Shown: piece after piece, positions 1 through 9,064 of the stretch
How positions within the stretch are numbered: the stretch's first letter is position 1
How the letters are laid out: each line of letters starts with the position of its first letter
NCBI GenBank assembly: GCA_944329445.1
Contig: CALVIH010000006.1
Span: 1 to 38,552, forward strand
DNA length: 38,552 nucleotides
Direction: 5' to 3'
Source: an uncultured Bacilli bacterium
GTDB taxonomy: Bacteria; Bacillota_I; Bacilli_A; RF39; UBA660
The notes under the pieces: model-generated
Told to the model about the DNA's origin: nothing
The model's database searches: none
Seen by the model: only the letters and a program-made list of their open reading frames with translations
Program-made: the position numbers and the translations under genes

Positions 1-75
1 ATAATTACTTTTTAACTATATCATATTGCTTTTATTTTTTTATAAATTTTGTCTCACATCATTTACAATTATACA

Positions 76-97
76 AAAACTAATTTTAAATTAGTTT
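76..97 (-). terminator. Terminator after the metalloprotease gene
   Basis: A perfect 10-base inverted repeat (77-86 with 88-97, one central base) lies just past the metalloprotease stop. On the minus strand it is followed by a short T run. The stem is pure A/T except for one G-C pair, so it is probably weak. Confidence 0.5.
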
Positions 98-99
98 AA

Positions 100-1785
100 T
101 TAATTTTTAGAAACACCATTAGAAATACTATTAGAATAATCAATCATTGTTTCTAATTTAGCATAATGAGTTATACTATAAGAATTAAAAGAAGAATATA
201 TGTAATTTTCTTTTTCGTCACCATAAGAAGAAAGGTCTGCGTTAAATACTTCATCTACACCATCATAAACTTTCATATGATAGTTATTAAATTTTTGTAC
301 AACCTCATCATTTGATAAGTCATTATCAATTGAGATTGATTCCAGTATTGTTTTTTCTATTTGGTATTGCCACTTAAGAAAATCCTCAGCATGCGCAAAT
401 CCTTTTTTACTAGTATAATCAAGGTGGTTACAACAGTCCATTTCCCATAATCTTAGTAAAAAGAACACGGTTTCTAAATCTTTTATTTTTCCGCTTGATA
501 CATCTTTAATTAGGCCTTGATAGAAATTTCTTGAGAGACTCTTTATAACTTCTGTTCTAATATTCATTCTTAGTGATTCTTTTTCATCATCGTTCAAAGT
601 AATATTATTTTTTCTTTCATAATATTTCCAAAAATCATTTGTTTCACTTTGCGTTATTTCGATTGAATACATTAACTCCAAAAACTCTTCTTTTGATTTT
701 TCATCTTTTATACCAAGAATATTAAATACTTCTTCAATGTTATTGCAGAAAGTAGAATCAACCAAACTATCAACATCATAATCTTTTTCAAAAATTCTAC
801 TTAAATTATAAGATCTCATGTACGATATTTTTTTATCATAATTTTTAGGTGTGGTATTTAAAGTATCTGTCATTTTTAATTCTGCAGCGCCTTCTAATAA
901 CCAACTATTCCATAAAGAATTAACGTTTACATTCTCATATTTCCTGCAAAAGCCAGCTTCAATACCATTTTCATCAACAAAATCATTCGAAGCATTTTGA
1001 AATAAATGCATTATTTCGTGAATAAATATGGTTGAATCAACCGATACACCATCATTTGAATTACCTCTTATATCTTGCATATCCGAAAACATACCCATCA
1101 TTGTTGGATTAAACACAAATACCAAATCATCATTTACGTAAGCACTTGCAGACGTTGTATTGTTTTGAAATATTTTTAAATGCGAAAGTGTTTCACTAAT
1201 ACTATTTATATCATCATAAGAAGACTTATTTTCATTATAAGCTTTAGCTACCAAATCGCAGATTTTTTTAATATCGGAAGTTGAAGCCTCAGAAAAAAAC
1301 GAATTAACCGAATCCATCCCCTGGTTCATGTATGCTTCATTATTATTTATCACTACTTCATACAATTTTTCGGAATCTATATTTCCGTTAGTAATTACAT
1401 CAAAATTTTGTTTCTTATTATATTTTGTGTTTTGATACACCTGTAAAGTATTACACAAATCGTAATATTCAGACATACTAAAATCATAGTCATAACCATC
1501 TAACTCTTCAAGCACTGAGCTTGAAGAATCAAGCGTTATTTTGGTAATTGTCTTATTTTCCTGAACAGGTTCTTTTTCATCACTTAGATTAACATCCAAA
1601 TAACCATCATCACCATCAATATAATTATTTTGTTGACTTACATATGTACTAGTTTCTTTATCTCCCGTTGAATAATCATGCACTAATTTTACCATTCCCG
1701 CCGTTGCCAAAAAAGATGTTGAAAGTGTAACAACAACTATCTTTTTAAATGTCTTATTTAATTTATACTTTTTATTTTTATCCAT
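100..1785 (-). CDS. Membrane-anchored or secreted zinc metallopeptidase (gluzincin-like)
   Basis: This 561-aa protein starts with a short lysine-rich cytoplasmic segment and a single hydrophobic segment at about residues 15-36. No lipobox cysteine is visible, so it is a signal anchor or an uncleaved signal peptide and the rest should be outside the cell. HEIMH at residues 256-260 fits the HExxH zinc motif. EGAAE at 298-302 could give the third, glutamate ligand, as in gluzincins. The remainder is hydrophilic and mostly helical with no family I recognise. The start is supported by TAGGAG seven bases upstream of ATG, and TATAAT at 1805-1810 may be its -10 box, though no good -35 is visible. It lies downstream of the T7SS small-protein unit, separated by a terminator. 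A role in processing exported substrates is possible but not shown. Confidence 0.75.
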   Translation of the reverse strand: MDKNKKYKLNKTFKKIVVVTLSTSFLATAGMVKLVHDYSTGDKETSTYVSQQNNYIDGDDGYLDVNLSDEKEPVQENKTITKITLDSSSSVLEELDGYDYDFSMSEYYDLCNTLQVYQNTKYNKKQNFDVITNGNIDSEKLYEVVINNNEAYMNQGMDSVNSFFSEASTSDIKKICDLVAKAYNENKSSYDDINSISETLSHLKIFQNNTTSASAYVNDDLVFVFNPTMMGMFSDMQDIRGNSNDGVSVDSTIFIHEIMHLFQNASNDFVDENGIEAGFCRKYENVNVNSLWNSWLLEGAAELKMTDTLNTTPKNYDKKISYMRSYNLSRIFEKDYDVDSLVDSTFCNNIEEVFNILGIKDEKSKEEFLELMYSIEITQSETNDFWKYYERKNNITLNDDEKESLRMNIRTEVIKSLSRNFYQGLIKDVSSGKIKDLETVFFLLRLWEMDCCNHLDYTSKKGFAHAEDFLKWQYQIEKTILESISIDNDLSNDEVVQKFNNYHMKVYDGVDEVFNADLSSYGDEKENYIYSSFNSYSITHYAKLETMIDYSNSISNGVSKN

Positions 1786-1836
1786 ATTAAACTCCTATAA
1801 TTTTATTATACTATAATAAAAGTTTATAAAAAAAAT

Positions 1837-1860
1837 AAAAGAGTAAATATTTACTCTTTT
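1837..1860 (-). terminator. Terminator of T7SS unit C
   Basis: A perfect 24-base palindrome (arms of AAAAGAGTAAAT type) follows the stop of the 1867-2175 gene. On the minus strand it runs into a T-rich tract. It separates the T7SS genes from the metalloprotease gene. Confidence 0.7.
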
Positions 1861-1866
1861 TTACAT

Positions 1867-2175
1867 TTATATAATATTATTTCTTTGTTTAATTTGATAG
1901 CTTGGTAAATCACTTGCTTGAGATTTTAAATTATTAATTAAAGTATTATAATTCGAATTACTATCAACTATCCAATCTTTAACATAATCTAGTTCTTTTT
2001 TTACTGATCTAAGAGTACTTTCTACATCTTTAAGAGTACTTCTTTTCTTAAAATCATACGGAATATCGAAATAATCAAAATAATTCAATACCTTGTTTAC
2101 AGCACTAATAGAGTCATTCAAATAAATAATACATCCACTATTTAAATTCGGTGAATCTATATACACTTTTGACAT
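1867..2175 (-). CDS. Small helical protein of the T7SS locus, family unknown
   Basis: This 102-aa protein has no signal peptide or membrane segment. Its second half, about residues 45-90, is predicted helical by eye (alternating charged and hydrophobic positions around KDVESTL and KKELDYVKDW). I do not recognise a family. Its ATG overlaps the TAA of the upstream WXG100 gene by one base (TAATG), so it is probably translated by coupling with that gene. It is the last gene of unit C. Size, position and coupling suggest a T7SS substrate or chaperone partner, which is inference only. Confidence 0.6.
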   Translation of the reverse strand: MSKVYIDSPNLNSGCIIYLNDSISAVNKVLNYFDYFDIPYDFKKRSTLKDVESTLRSVKKELDYVKDWIVDSNSNYNTLINNLKSQASDLPSYQIKQRNNII

Positions 2176-2474
2176 TATTTATCATTCCATTTCTTTATAA
2201 TATAATTTATATTATTACCAGTATTTTTAATTACGTTACCATACGTTTTTAAACCATTACCAAAAGTAATATAAGTAGTTTTATCACGCATTATTCTTGA
2301 AACATAACCGTTAGCCGAATCACCAGACCATGCCGTGCTCGGAATTTTTGATAATTTAATAAATAAATCCTCTATTAATTCATTATACTTATTTGAAAGA
2401 GAAACTATTTCTTCTCCGCATTCTATTAACTTGTTTCCGTCAGCCGTTATTTTTGCCATCTTCTTTTTACCCAT
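2175..2474 (-). CDS. WXG100 family protein (AWSGDSA motif)
   Basis: The product is about 99 aa with a helix-turn-helix hairpin layout and a W-S-G turn (W49, AWSGDSA), the hallmark of WXG100/EsxA-type T7SS substrates. I chose the ATG at 2474 because GAGGAAAAGG lies a few bases upstream. An ATG at 2459 is possible but has a poorer ribosome site. The start overlaps the upstream gene's end by 8 bases (ATGGGTAA), and its own TAA overlaps the next gene's ATG. Such tight packing suggests co-translation, as is common for paired Esx proteins. It is likely to be exported as a dimer with a neighbouring product. Confidence 0.8.
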   Translation of the reverse strand: MGKKKMAKITADGNKLIECGEEIVSLSNKYNELIEDLFIKLSKIPSTAWSGDSANGYVSRIMRDKTTYITFGNGLKTYGNVIKNTGNNINYIIKKWNDK

Positions 2475-2775
2475 TTTCCTTTTCCTCAGCTTCTTCAATA
2501 TCATCTTTTATATCATCGATTTTAGAATCAATTGAATTTAACACACTTCTCAAACTAGATATACAACTGGATATTTTTTCTTTTTGCCTTTTGATATTTT
2601 CATATTTACAAGCAGATTCATTAACCAAATAATTATTTTGAAGACTAGATTGTGCCATAGATAAATTATCAATCACATCACTATTAGAAAGAACGTTAAT
2701 CATTTTTATAACGTTCTCCCTCATAGTTTTATACTTATTTTGCTTTCTAGTAAGTTCATAAGTATCGTCAAACAT
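2467..2775 (-). CDS. Coiled-coil YwqH-like (DUF5082-type) T7SS protein
   Basis: This 102-aa protein is strongly helical with a long charged C-terminal heptad stretch (about residues 60-100, ending in acidic repeats). It has no membrane segment. The layout, an N-terminal helical region followed by a coiled coil, resembles the YwqH/DUF5082 proteins that accompany LXG toxins and Esx proteins in Firmicutes. A similar but longer protein is encoded at 18419-18847 in unit A. The match is by pattern rather than a clear signature. It sits between two small T7SS genes and overlaps the following WXG100 gene by 8 bases. Confidence 0.6.
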   Translation of the reverse strand: MFDDTYELTRKQNKYKTMRENVIKMINVLSNSDVIDNLSMAQSSLQNNYLVNESACKYENIKRQKEKISSCISSLRSVLNSIDSKIDDIKDDIEEAEEKENG

Positions 2776-2787
2776 AAATATTTCCTA

Positions 2788-3273
2788 TTAGTTTTTCTCA
2801 GTATAAGTTTGGCTTTGTGCAGTAGAAGTAAGTGATGAAGATTCTGCGGCAACATCTTGAGATAACGTAGTGTCACTCTTAGCATATGCTTCATAGTATT
2901 GTTGCATTTTATCACTATAAACAAGTAATGAAGATACGTATGCATCTGTAACAGCTTTTATTGCTTGTAAGTATTTTTTTGTTTCTGCTGTAATTTCACC
3001 AGCAACTGCAGTACCAGCATCAGCATCAGTATTAAGACCATCAGCTACGGTCTGAATATTTTTAACATAGGTTCTAATAGCGTCTCTAATAGTTGGAACT
3101 TGCGTATAATTCATACCAACAAAAGTAGAACCATTAGAAGCTACGGTATATAAGGATCCAGCCCATCCTTGAACAGTACTTCTAGCACCAGAAATCCAGT
3201 CTCCTGCTCCTTGAATGGTATCCATTGCTCTATTACCTTGAAGTATATTTTGAAATTTTTGTATTGTTCCCAT
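2788..3273 (-). CDS. Helical 161-aa candidate T7SS substrate
   Basis: The protein is alanine/serine/threonine-rich with no signal peptide. It has two W-containing turns near the N-terminus (GDWISG at about 24-29 and QGWAG at about 35-39), a long helical middle and a disordered Ser/Thr tail. It is longer than a classic 100-aa WXG100 protein and I do not recognise a family. Its start has a strong AGGAGG site. It lies between the WXG100 gene at 3289 and the YwqH-like gene at 2467, so export by the T7SS is a reasonable inference. Base and residue use here are less A/T-biased than in its neighbours. Confidence 0.65.
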   Translation of the reverse strand: MGTIQKFQNILQGNRAMDTIQGAGDWISGARSTVQGWAGSLYTVASNGSTFVGMNYTQVPTIRDAIRTYVKNIQTVADGLNTDADAGTAVAGEITAETKKYLQAIKAVTDAYVSSLLVYSDKMQQYYEAYAKSDTTLSQDVAAESSSLTSTAQSQTYTEKN

Positions 3274-3288
3274 TTTACTTGCCTCCTA

Positions 3289-3591
3289 TCATTCTCTTTC
3301 TACCAAGTTTTCATCCATATCACCAATCTGTGACATTATACCGTTTAACTCAGTTATTAACATGTTTTCAATTTCTGTAATTTGATCGGACATTTTATTT
3401 GCTCCGGTTTGTAAATTGTGAATAAAATTATCTGCTGATGTACCTGTCCATCCTGCTCTAACAGCTGCTTCTACGTCTGACGTATTATTAATTGCGTCTC
3501 TTATTCTCCTAAACGTATTCATTTGAAGCTCTTGTTGGTATTGTTGCATACCAGTAAAACTAACTCCGTGACTTGCATTTGTAAAATCCAT
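3289..3591 (-). CDS. WXG100 family protein (GWTG motif)
   Basis: This 100-aa protein has the WXG100 layout: helix, a W-T-G turn (W48 in AGWTGTSADNF), then a second helix with leucine/isoleucine spacing. The tail is acidic (DMDENLVERE) and lacks a clear YxxxD/E export signal, so it may travel with a partner that carries one. The gene starts 6 bases after the stop of the 3598-3942 gene, which is likely co-expressed with it and may be the dimer partner. Confidence 0.85.
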   Translation of the reverse strand: MDFTNASHGVSFTGMQQYQQELQMNTFRRIRDAINNTSDVEAAVRAGWTGTSADNFIHNLQTGANKMSDQITEIENMLITELNGIMSQIGDMDENLVERE

Positions 3592-3597
3592 ATTCCT

Positions 3598-3942
3598 TTA
3601 CCTTCTTTCCTTATATTCTTCCGGACGATCAATTCTTGATGCATCCTTCCTAATTTGCAACGATAAGTCTTCCATATTTACAGCGTATTTTTTCTTTAAG
3701 TTAGATAAATCGGTATTATAACTTTTTATACTACTTACTATTCTGTTATAGTTATCACTAAACTGAGAATATTTGTTTCTTAATGTCGTTGCACTAACAC
3801 AATCGTAATATGATTTAGTTTCTGAAACTAAATCAGTTATTTTGTTAAAAATAACTCTTACGTTATTAGCACAATCAATAATGTCAAGCATAAGTCTATT
3901 AATTTCATTAACATTAATTGCAATATTCTGTTCTTTACTCAT
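3598..3942 (-). CDS. WXG100-like helical protein without the Trp turn
   Basis: This 114-aa protein has two long helices separated by a turn near residues 45-52 (SYYDCVSATTL), where a WXG100 protein would have W-x-G. It has no membrane segment. The basic, charged tail is unusual for a substrate. It is the first gene of unit C. Its ATG has a strong AAGGAGG site and the promoter at 3989-4017 is just upstream. It is most likely an Esx-type partner of the adjacent WTG protein, but the family call rests on length, helix layout and position. Confidence 0.65.
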   Translation of the reverse strand: MSKEQNIAINVNEINRLMLDIIDCANNVRVIFNKITDLVSETKSYYDCVSATTLRNKYSQFSDNYNRIVSSIKSYNTDLSNLKKKYAVNMEDLSLQIRKDASRIDRPEEYKERR

Positions 3943-3988
3943 ACTAACCTCCTTTACACCGATAAATACCTTTACTTATCTTAATTAA

Positions 3989-4017
3989 ATTATAGCAAAT
4001 ATACGAAAACTTTACAA
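3989..4017 (-). promoter_or_regulatory. Sigma-A-type promoter of T7SS unit C
   Basis: On the minus strand TTGTAA (4012-4017) is followed by 17 bases and TATAAT (3989-3994), with a TGC extended -10 just before it. The region lies between the unit B terminator and the first unit C gene, so unit C should be transcribed independently. Confidence 0.7.
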
Positions 4018-4069
4018 TACTTTTTTATAATTAATTTACACTATACAAATGATGAATGAATATTATAAA

Positions 4070-4097
4070 AACCAGGTAATCATTTAACTACCTGGTT
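4070..4097 (-). terminator. Terminator of T7SS unit B
   Basis: A 9-bp stem (AACCAGGTA paired with TACCTGGTT) with a 10-base loop is followed on the minus strand by TTTTATAATA. It sits just after the EsaB-like gene, separating essC copy 1/esaB copy 1 from the downstream WXG100 genes. Confidence 0.8.
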
Positions 4098-4110
4098 CGT
4101 TTATAGATTA

Positions 4111-4365
4111 TTATATCAAAATCAATCTCGTACCATTTCTAATGTCCGTTTCTATAACCAACTGATTGTTGTTATATCTTTGTCCTGTTTCTTTATTATA
4201 TAAATTTTTATGAACATCTATTTGATATTGTCCTTCTGTTTCTTCATTCAAAAACTTAGAAATAAGTTCAATTATATTTCCTATTTTCCTACTAATCGGA
4301 ATCATTATGTCAAAAGTTTCATCAAGTTCTGGAAGATTTAACACAACAAGTACCTTATTTTCCAT
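4111..4365 (-). CDS. EsaB/YukD-like ubiquitin-fold T7SS component (copy 1)
   Basis: This 84-aa protein has the YukD/EsaB pattern: an N-terminal beta strand (VLVVLNLPE), the conserved DETFDIMIPISRKIG segment, a helix, and a C-terminal strand ending NGTRLILI. EsaB/YukD proteins are cytoplasmic ubiquitin-like accessory factors of Firmicutes T7SS. Its ATG overlaps the TAA of the preceding EssC gene by one base, so the two are translationally coupled. A paralogue of the same length pattern is at 20120-20368 (SFDLFIPINKKVG, ending NGARIMMV). Confidence 0.85.
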   Translation of the reverse strand: MENKVLVVLNLPELDETFDIMIPISRKIGNIIELISKFLNEETEGQYQIDVHKNLYNKETGQRYNNNQLVIETDIRNGTRLILI

Positions 4366-7300
4366 TATGATGCATCTCCTTTATCAACAACGTGTTTTAT
4401 TACTTTAGCTTCACCATCAGTAGTTACAAAACCAACATCATTAAAGTTTTCTTTCATATCCTCCTTTGTTAAAGCATCAAAATTAAATAATATTTGATTT
4501 TCAACTTCAGGTCCTAACCAAATTGATGAGTTTTTATCTATTGATACGTCAAACCAATCTTCTATTTCTAATTTTTTGAATTCGTCATATGTATCAAATA
4601 GCAATAGTTTGGATTTCTTAAATTTAGTTATTGAAGACATTAGCGAATTTAAATATGTTATGTATTTTTCGTTAATACTAGTTTTAAATTTATTAAATCC
4701 AACAATCATAAATATTCTAGTAATTGCATTATTTGGTTCAGTTTCTTTATTTATACCTTTTATCATTTCTATTAAGTTAAAATCAAAATTATCTTTAACA
4801 ACTTTAATACTAGGATCATAAATATTAATAATTCCAAGAGCATCAATTATATTAACTTCTACTCCTTCAAGTGTTATAAATTCTTTTGCCAAAGCGTTTA
4901 TAAACGTCCACTTATCATTAATATCCTTTGTTAAAATAACGGTCGTAGCATGTTTATTAAAATCATAATAATATACTTCTTTATCATCATTAGAATAACC
5001 AATTGGAACTTTATTAACACCCTGAACTTTTTCTTTTAACATATCAAGCGTTACTACGTCAGGTAACTTAAGCGACGATTTAGCCCTAGTTTTATATTTT
5101 TTTTGCAATTCTTTAGCCGTTTCACGTATTTGAGCATTAATCTTATCTTTCTCAGATATGTAAGCCGTTTGGAATTCATAATAATGATCATTGTATAAAG
5201 CAACACCTCTTCCAAAATATTTCTTTGGAGACAAACCTTTAGGAGCATTTAATAAACTTCTGTAAACGGTATCATCAGGTTGTTGCAACGATATTTTGTT
5301 TAAGAATAATTGTGATGTTCTAGCACCAATAGAATTATTAACAGACGTTGTAATAATAAATATTATTCCATACTTAGATCCTTCTCTTATAAGACCTTGC
5401 ATAGCATCAGCTAACCTACTATTACCTTCTGAAAACACTTCATAATAATTTATAATTACAACTATCAAAGGTAACCTTTGATTACTTTCTTTAATATAGT
5501 TTCTATAACTTCCACCATATTCTGTAAATAGAGCCTTCCTTTTATCTGCCTCTTTATCAATCATTACTAAAGTATTCATCATTTGTTCTTGATCATCCGC
5601 GGTGGTAACACATCCCACTTGGGGATACTTATTAAAAATACGTAATGTCTCAGCACCATAATCAAAAATATAAAAATTAACTTCTTCTGGTCCATGATTA
5701 ACACATGTCGTATATATAAGAGTAGTTAACAAGTTTTCTTTACCTGATCCGGCCATTCCATAAACTATTAAATGTCCAACGTTCGTTAAATCAATGGTTA
5801 AAAGCCCTTGAGTCTGAGCGGACGGATTATCATATTCACCAATTGCCGGATTAATAACATAAGGCTCTGTTTTATAATTATATTTTTCTATTATGTCATC
5901 AAGAGAGATTATTGCAGGAATACTACTTAACCATAACTTGTTTACCTTGATTTTTTGCTTTTTAGAAATATCTACAATGTATCTTACTATATTAGTTAAT
6001 TGGTCTCCCATTTTTTCTTTAGGGGCCAATTCTTTGTTAGAATCATCACTAACGGTTTTTACAGAATGACCAATAGAATCAATGAAACTTAATGAATCAT
6101 CCACTTTTTTTACCACTCTATCAGTAGGAATATAATCAGCTCCAGAATAACCTGATTGACCTATGTCAAAATATTCATCATAACCAACTTGTAAGTAAAA
6201 CCTACCAATTTCTTTAATGCTGGCAGCATCAGGTTTCTTAATCATTTCCATAGAATCACTTCTGTCTTGAACTTTTAAACATATTTTAAACTTTGAGTTA
6301 GCCCATATTTGATCATTAACAACACCACTTGGTTTTTGCGTTGCTAAAATAAGATGTACTCCCAAAGAACGCCCGATACGAGCAGTAGATATAAGTTCAT
6401 CCATGAATTCTGGTTGTTGACTTTTTAATTCAGCAAATTCATCAGCGATTAAAAACAAATGTGCAATTGGCTCTTTTATCTTACCTTCTCTATATAACTT
6501 TTGATACTTATATATATCAATTGTACCTTCACCCAACCTATCACGCTCAGTATTAAATTTTGCTTGTCTTCTTTTTAATTCACTGTTGATTGAAACAAGA
6601 GTTCTATTCATTTCCGCGGTATCTAAGTTGGTTATCGTACCTGCCAAATGAGGAAGACATATTCCTTTTTCTCTATTTTCAAACGCACCAGCAAGTCCTC
6701 CGCCCTTATAATCGATAAGTACGAATTGGACTTCATTTGGATGGAAGTTAATTGCCATTGATAATACAAAAGTTATTATAAACTCTGATTTACCAGATCC
6801 TGTCGAACCTGCAATTAAACCATGCGGTCCGTGTGCCTTTTCGTGTAAATCCAACATAAATAATTCTCTATCCGCATGAACACCAATAGGTGTTTTTAGA
6901 TTTTCTACCGGATTATTAGTTTTCCATCTGTTTAATATGTTTAGTTGTTCTATTTTAGATACGTTATACATCTCTAAAAAAGTAAGACTTTTTGGTAATA
7001 CCGCAGCTCCTGCCTTAGTTGGTATAGGTATGTTTAAAAGTCTGGTAGAAATCAAATTCATATCAACCGTTAAAAGATTAGGATTATTAAATTGTTGCGT
7101 AAAACTATATTCATCACCTGGTTCGATAATATAACTACCTTTATCAAAAACATAAGCAAAAGTCTTACATTGTGGTGGTAAATCAACTATTGTATCTTCT
7201 AAAAATAAAATTGAAAAACCAATGTTACCATCACTCGATAAAACCTCATTTATAATTGGAACATCTTTTATCTTCTTGTAAGAATCAGTAATTATTAAAT

Positions 7301-8954
7301 AATAAGATGAAAACTTTTTATACGTATCTTCCTCTATTTTATTAGTTTTTTTACCAGTTGGATCAAGTTGTTGTTTTCTTTCTTTTATATCTTTTAATAA
7401 TTGTTCACTAATTTGTTTTATATCAGAAATATCATCTGCAAAATACCTTGTTTTCTTATCTTCACTCCACGTATGTGGTAAATATTTTACATAACTAAAC
7501 TGCTCCTTATCATTAATAAAAAACACGAGTTTCAAATCAGTGGCACTTTGCATGGTAATTAACTGTAATATTAAATCATCCACGTAATTCTTTTTTATCT
7601 TCGAGTTACAAATAATGGCCGAAAAACGTCTTTCTATTAAAGAATACGTTATTGGAACATCATTTAAATCCTTAGAATTGTTTACCAGTTTAAATACTTT
7701 TTCTTGTAACCCATCTTCTTCTAAAGTAAACTTTTTTTCTGGAGCGGTAATTTTTATGCTCGCTTGCCTTTTTCCTATCCCAACACTTAATGATAAAAAA
7801 TCTTTATCATTAATTTGTCTTTCCCATAAACGTTTATCCTTAGTTAAAATAAGATTAATACATTCTTTTTGATCCGGATAATTAAGCTTTAAAACTTGTA
7901 TTTGGTGCTTTAGTATATCATTTATTTCTTTTTCCTTATCATCTAAGTATTTTGAGTATTTTTCCTGTCTTAATTTTTCCTTTTTTCTCCTTTGCTTATT
8001 CGTGTATGCAGTAGTAACCCTTGGCATTATCATACTGCCAATTATCATTGCAATACACATAACTAATTGGGGTAATACATCAATAAGTGTACGTGCTCCA
8101 GAAGAAAGTCCTGTTACAACGGAAAATCCCATCATGAAAGAAGAAGCAGCCATCGTAAGACTTGAACCTAAAGATAATATAAACGGAGTATGTTGTTCTT
8201 TTTCTTCTTCAGGTGGGGCATCAATTACAACCTCTTCTTCTGCATAACCATTTATTATTCTAGGAATATGATAAAAATATTGTCCAGGATCATATAACTC
8301 ATAATCTACTTCACTAGTATTTACTTTTTCATAATTCGTATAATCAGTTTGGGACAAATCATTATAATACTGTAATCCATTAATTATTACGGCGTTATTA
8401 GGGTTATTAATTTTCAAAAAGTTATTCATATAGATTATTTTTAAACCATCTAAAAATATTACGTCACCAGTCTTTAAATAAATTTGTCTGGCAATCATAC
8501 CATTAACGTATACCCCGCCACCGTTTGCGGTTAACAACGTTTTATTATCTACCCTCTGAATTAAAACATGCTTTGTTGTTACTCTTTGACTTTGGTAACA
8601 AATATTACAATTCATGTCACTTCCTATAGTTACATTATCAAAAACACTAACGTTAATAAATGTTTCACTATACTTTGGCATGCAGTATAAATACTTCAAA
8701 GTTTTATCATTTGAAATTTCAAGCTTATAAGAAGCATAATTTGATAACGGAACGTCTAATACGATGTTTTCATTTTGAATTACGTTAACCAATCCATTAC
8801 TTTTTAAAATCCACTTGCCGTCATTTGCCTCTATGTTTATTGAATAGTCTTTTTTAGAATTGGCGGGTCTATATGGAATCAATAATGATTCTTGTACTTC
8901 TTGTGGAAGGTCGAATTTTGTTAATTTTTCATCATCTGCAATATATATCCTCAA
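4365..8954 (-). CDS. essC: EssC/YukBA-like FtsK-SpoIIIE ATPase of T7SS (copy 1)
   Basis: This 1529-aa membrane motor drives T7SS export. Domains in order: an N-terminal FHA-like region (about 1-180; TIGSDMNCNI at 109-118, TKH where FHA domains usually have SH), two transmembrane helices at about 258-284 and 290-312, a basic linker, then three FtsK/SpoIIIE ATPase domains. ATPase 1 has an intact Walker A (GSTGSGKS, K722) and Walker B regions (VLIDYKGGG, FLIADEFAEL). ATPase 2 has GMAGSGKE (K1072), with Glu where Ser/Thr usually binds magnesium. ATPase 3 has no P-loop. Length matches EssC (about 1480-1530 aa). The start is TTG, with GGTGAG five bases upstream, and a promoter lies at 8997-9026. 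It is a paralogue of the ATPase at 9065-13696, and the copies are clearly diverged. Confidence 0.93.
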   Translation of the reverse strand: MRIYIADDEKLTKFDLPQEVQESLLIPYRPANSKKDYSINIEANDGKWILKSNGLVNVIQNENIVLDVPLSNYASYKLEISNDKTLKYLYCMPKYSETFINVSVFDNVTIGSDMNCNICYQSQRVTTKHVLIQRVDNKTLLTANGGGVYVNGMIARQIYLKTGDVIFLDGLKIIYMNNFLKINNPNNAVIINGLQYYNDLSQTDYTNYEKVNTSEVDYELYDPGQYFYHIPRIINGYAEEEVVIDAPPEEEKEQHTPFILSLGSSLTMAASSFMMGFSVVTGLSSGARTLIDVLPQLVMCIAMIIGSMIMPRVTTAYTNKQRRKKEKLRQEKYSKYLDDKEKEINDILKHQIQVLKLNYPDQKECINLILTKDKRLWERQINDKDFLSLSVGIGKRQASIKITAPEKKFTLEEDGLQEKVFKLVNNSKDLNDVPITYSLIERRFSAIICNSKIKKNYVDDLILQLITMQSATDLKLVFFINDKEQFSYVKYLPHTWSEDKKTRYFADDISDIKQISEQLLKDIKERKQQLDPTGKKTNKIEEDTYKKFSSYYLIITDSYKKIKDVPIINEVLSSDGNIGFSILFLEDTIVDLPPQCKTFAYVFDKGSYIIEPGDEYSFTQQFNNPNLLTVDMNLISTRLLNIPIPTKAGAAVLPKSLTFLEMYNVSKIEQLNILNRWKTNNPVENLKTPIGVHADRELFMLDLHEKAHGPHGLIAGSTGSGKSEFIITFVLSMAINFHPNEVQFVLIDYKGGGLAGAFENREKGICLPHLAGTITNLDTAEMNRTLVSINSELKRRQAKFNTERDRLGEGTIDIYKYQKLYREGKIKEPIAHLFLIADEFAELKSQQPEFMDELISTARIGRSLGVHLILATQKPSGVVNDQIWANSKFKICLKVQDRSDSMEMIKKPDAASIKEIGRFYLQVGYDEYFDIGQSGYSGADYIPTDRVVKKVDDSLSFIDSIGHSVKTVSDDSNKELAPKEKMGDQLTNIVRYIVDISKKQKIKVNKLWLSSIPAIISLDDIIEKYNYKTEPYVINPAIGEYDNPSAQTQGLLTIDLTNVGHLIVYGMAGSGKENLLTTLIYTTCVNHGPEEVNFYIFDYGAETLRIFNKYPQVGCVTTADDQEQMMNTLVMIDKEADKRKALFTEYGGSYRNYIKESNQRLPLIVVIINYYEVFSEGNSRLADAMQGLIREGSKYGIIFIITTSVNNSIGARTSQLFLNKISLQQPDDTVYRSLLNAPKGLSPKKYFGRGVALYNDHYYEFQTAYISEKDKINAQIRETAKELQKKYKTRAKSSLKLPDVVTLDMLKEKVQGVNKVPIGYSNDDKEVYYYDFNKHATTVILTKDINDKWTFINALAKEFITLEGVEVNIIDALGIINIYDPSIKVVKDNFDFNLIEMIKGINKETEPNNAITRIFMIVGFNKFKTSINEKYITYLNSLMSSITKFKKSKLLLFDTYDEFKKLEIEDWFDVSIDKNSSIWLGPEVENQILFNFDALTKEDMKENFNDVGFVTTDGEAKVIKHVVDKGDAS

Positions 8955-8996
8955 AACAACTCACCAACCTTCCTTTATCTTTCTATTCTAAATATA

Positions 8997-9026
8997 AGTA
9001 TACTTTAAAAAGTCCATATTTGTCAA
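8997..9026 (-). promoter_or_regulatory. Sigma-A-type promoter of T7SS unit B
   Basis: On the minus strand TTGACA (9021-9026) is followed by 18 bases and TATACT (8997-9002). It lies in the 110-base gap between the two essC genes, downstream of a small terminator, so essC copy 1 and esaB copy 1 need not depend on the unit A promoter. Confidence 0.7.
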
Positions 9027-9051
9027 TTTATAAACATGAAATAAAAGAAAA

Positions 9052-9064
9052 AGGATAATTTATC
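9052..9064 (-). terminator. Probable terminator of T7SS unit A
   Basis: GGATAAATTATCC directly follows the stop of essC copy 2 and can form a 5-bp stem. On the minus strand it is followed by TTTTTCTTTTATTT. The U tract is good but the stem is short, so read-through into unit B is possible. Confidence 0.55.
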
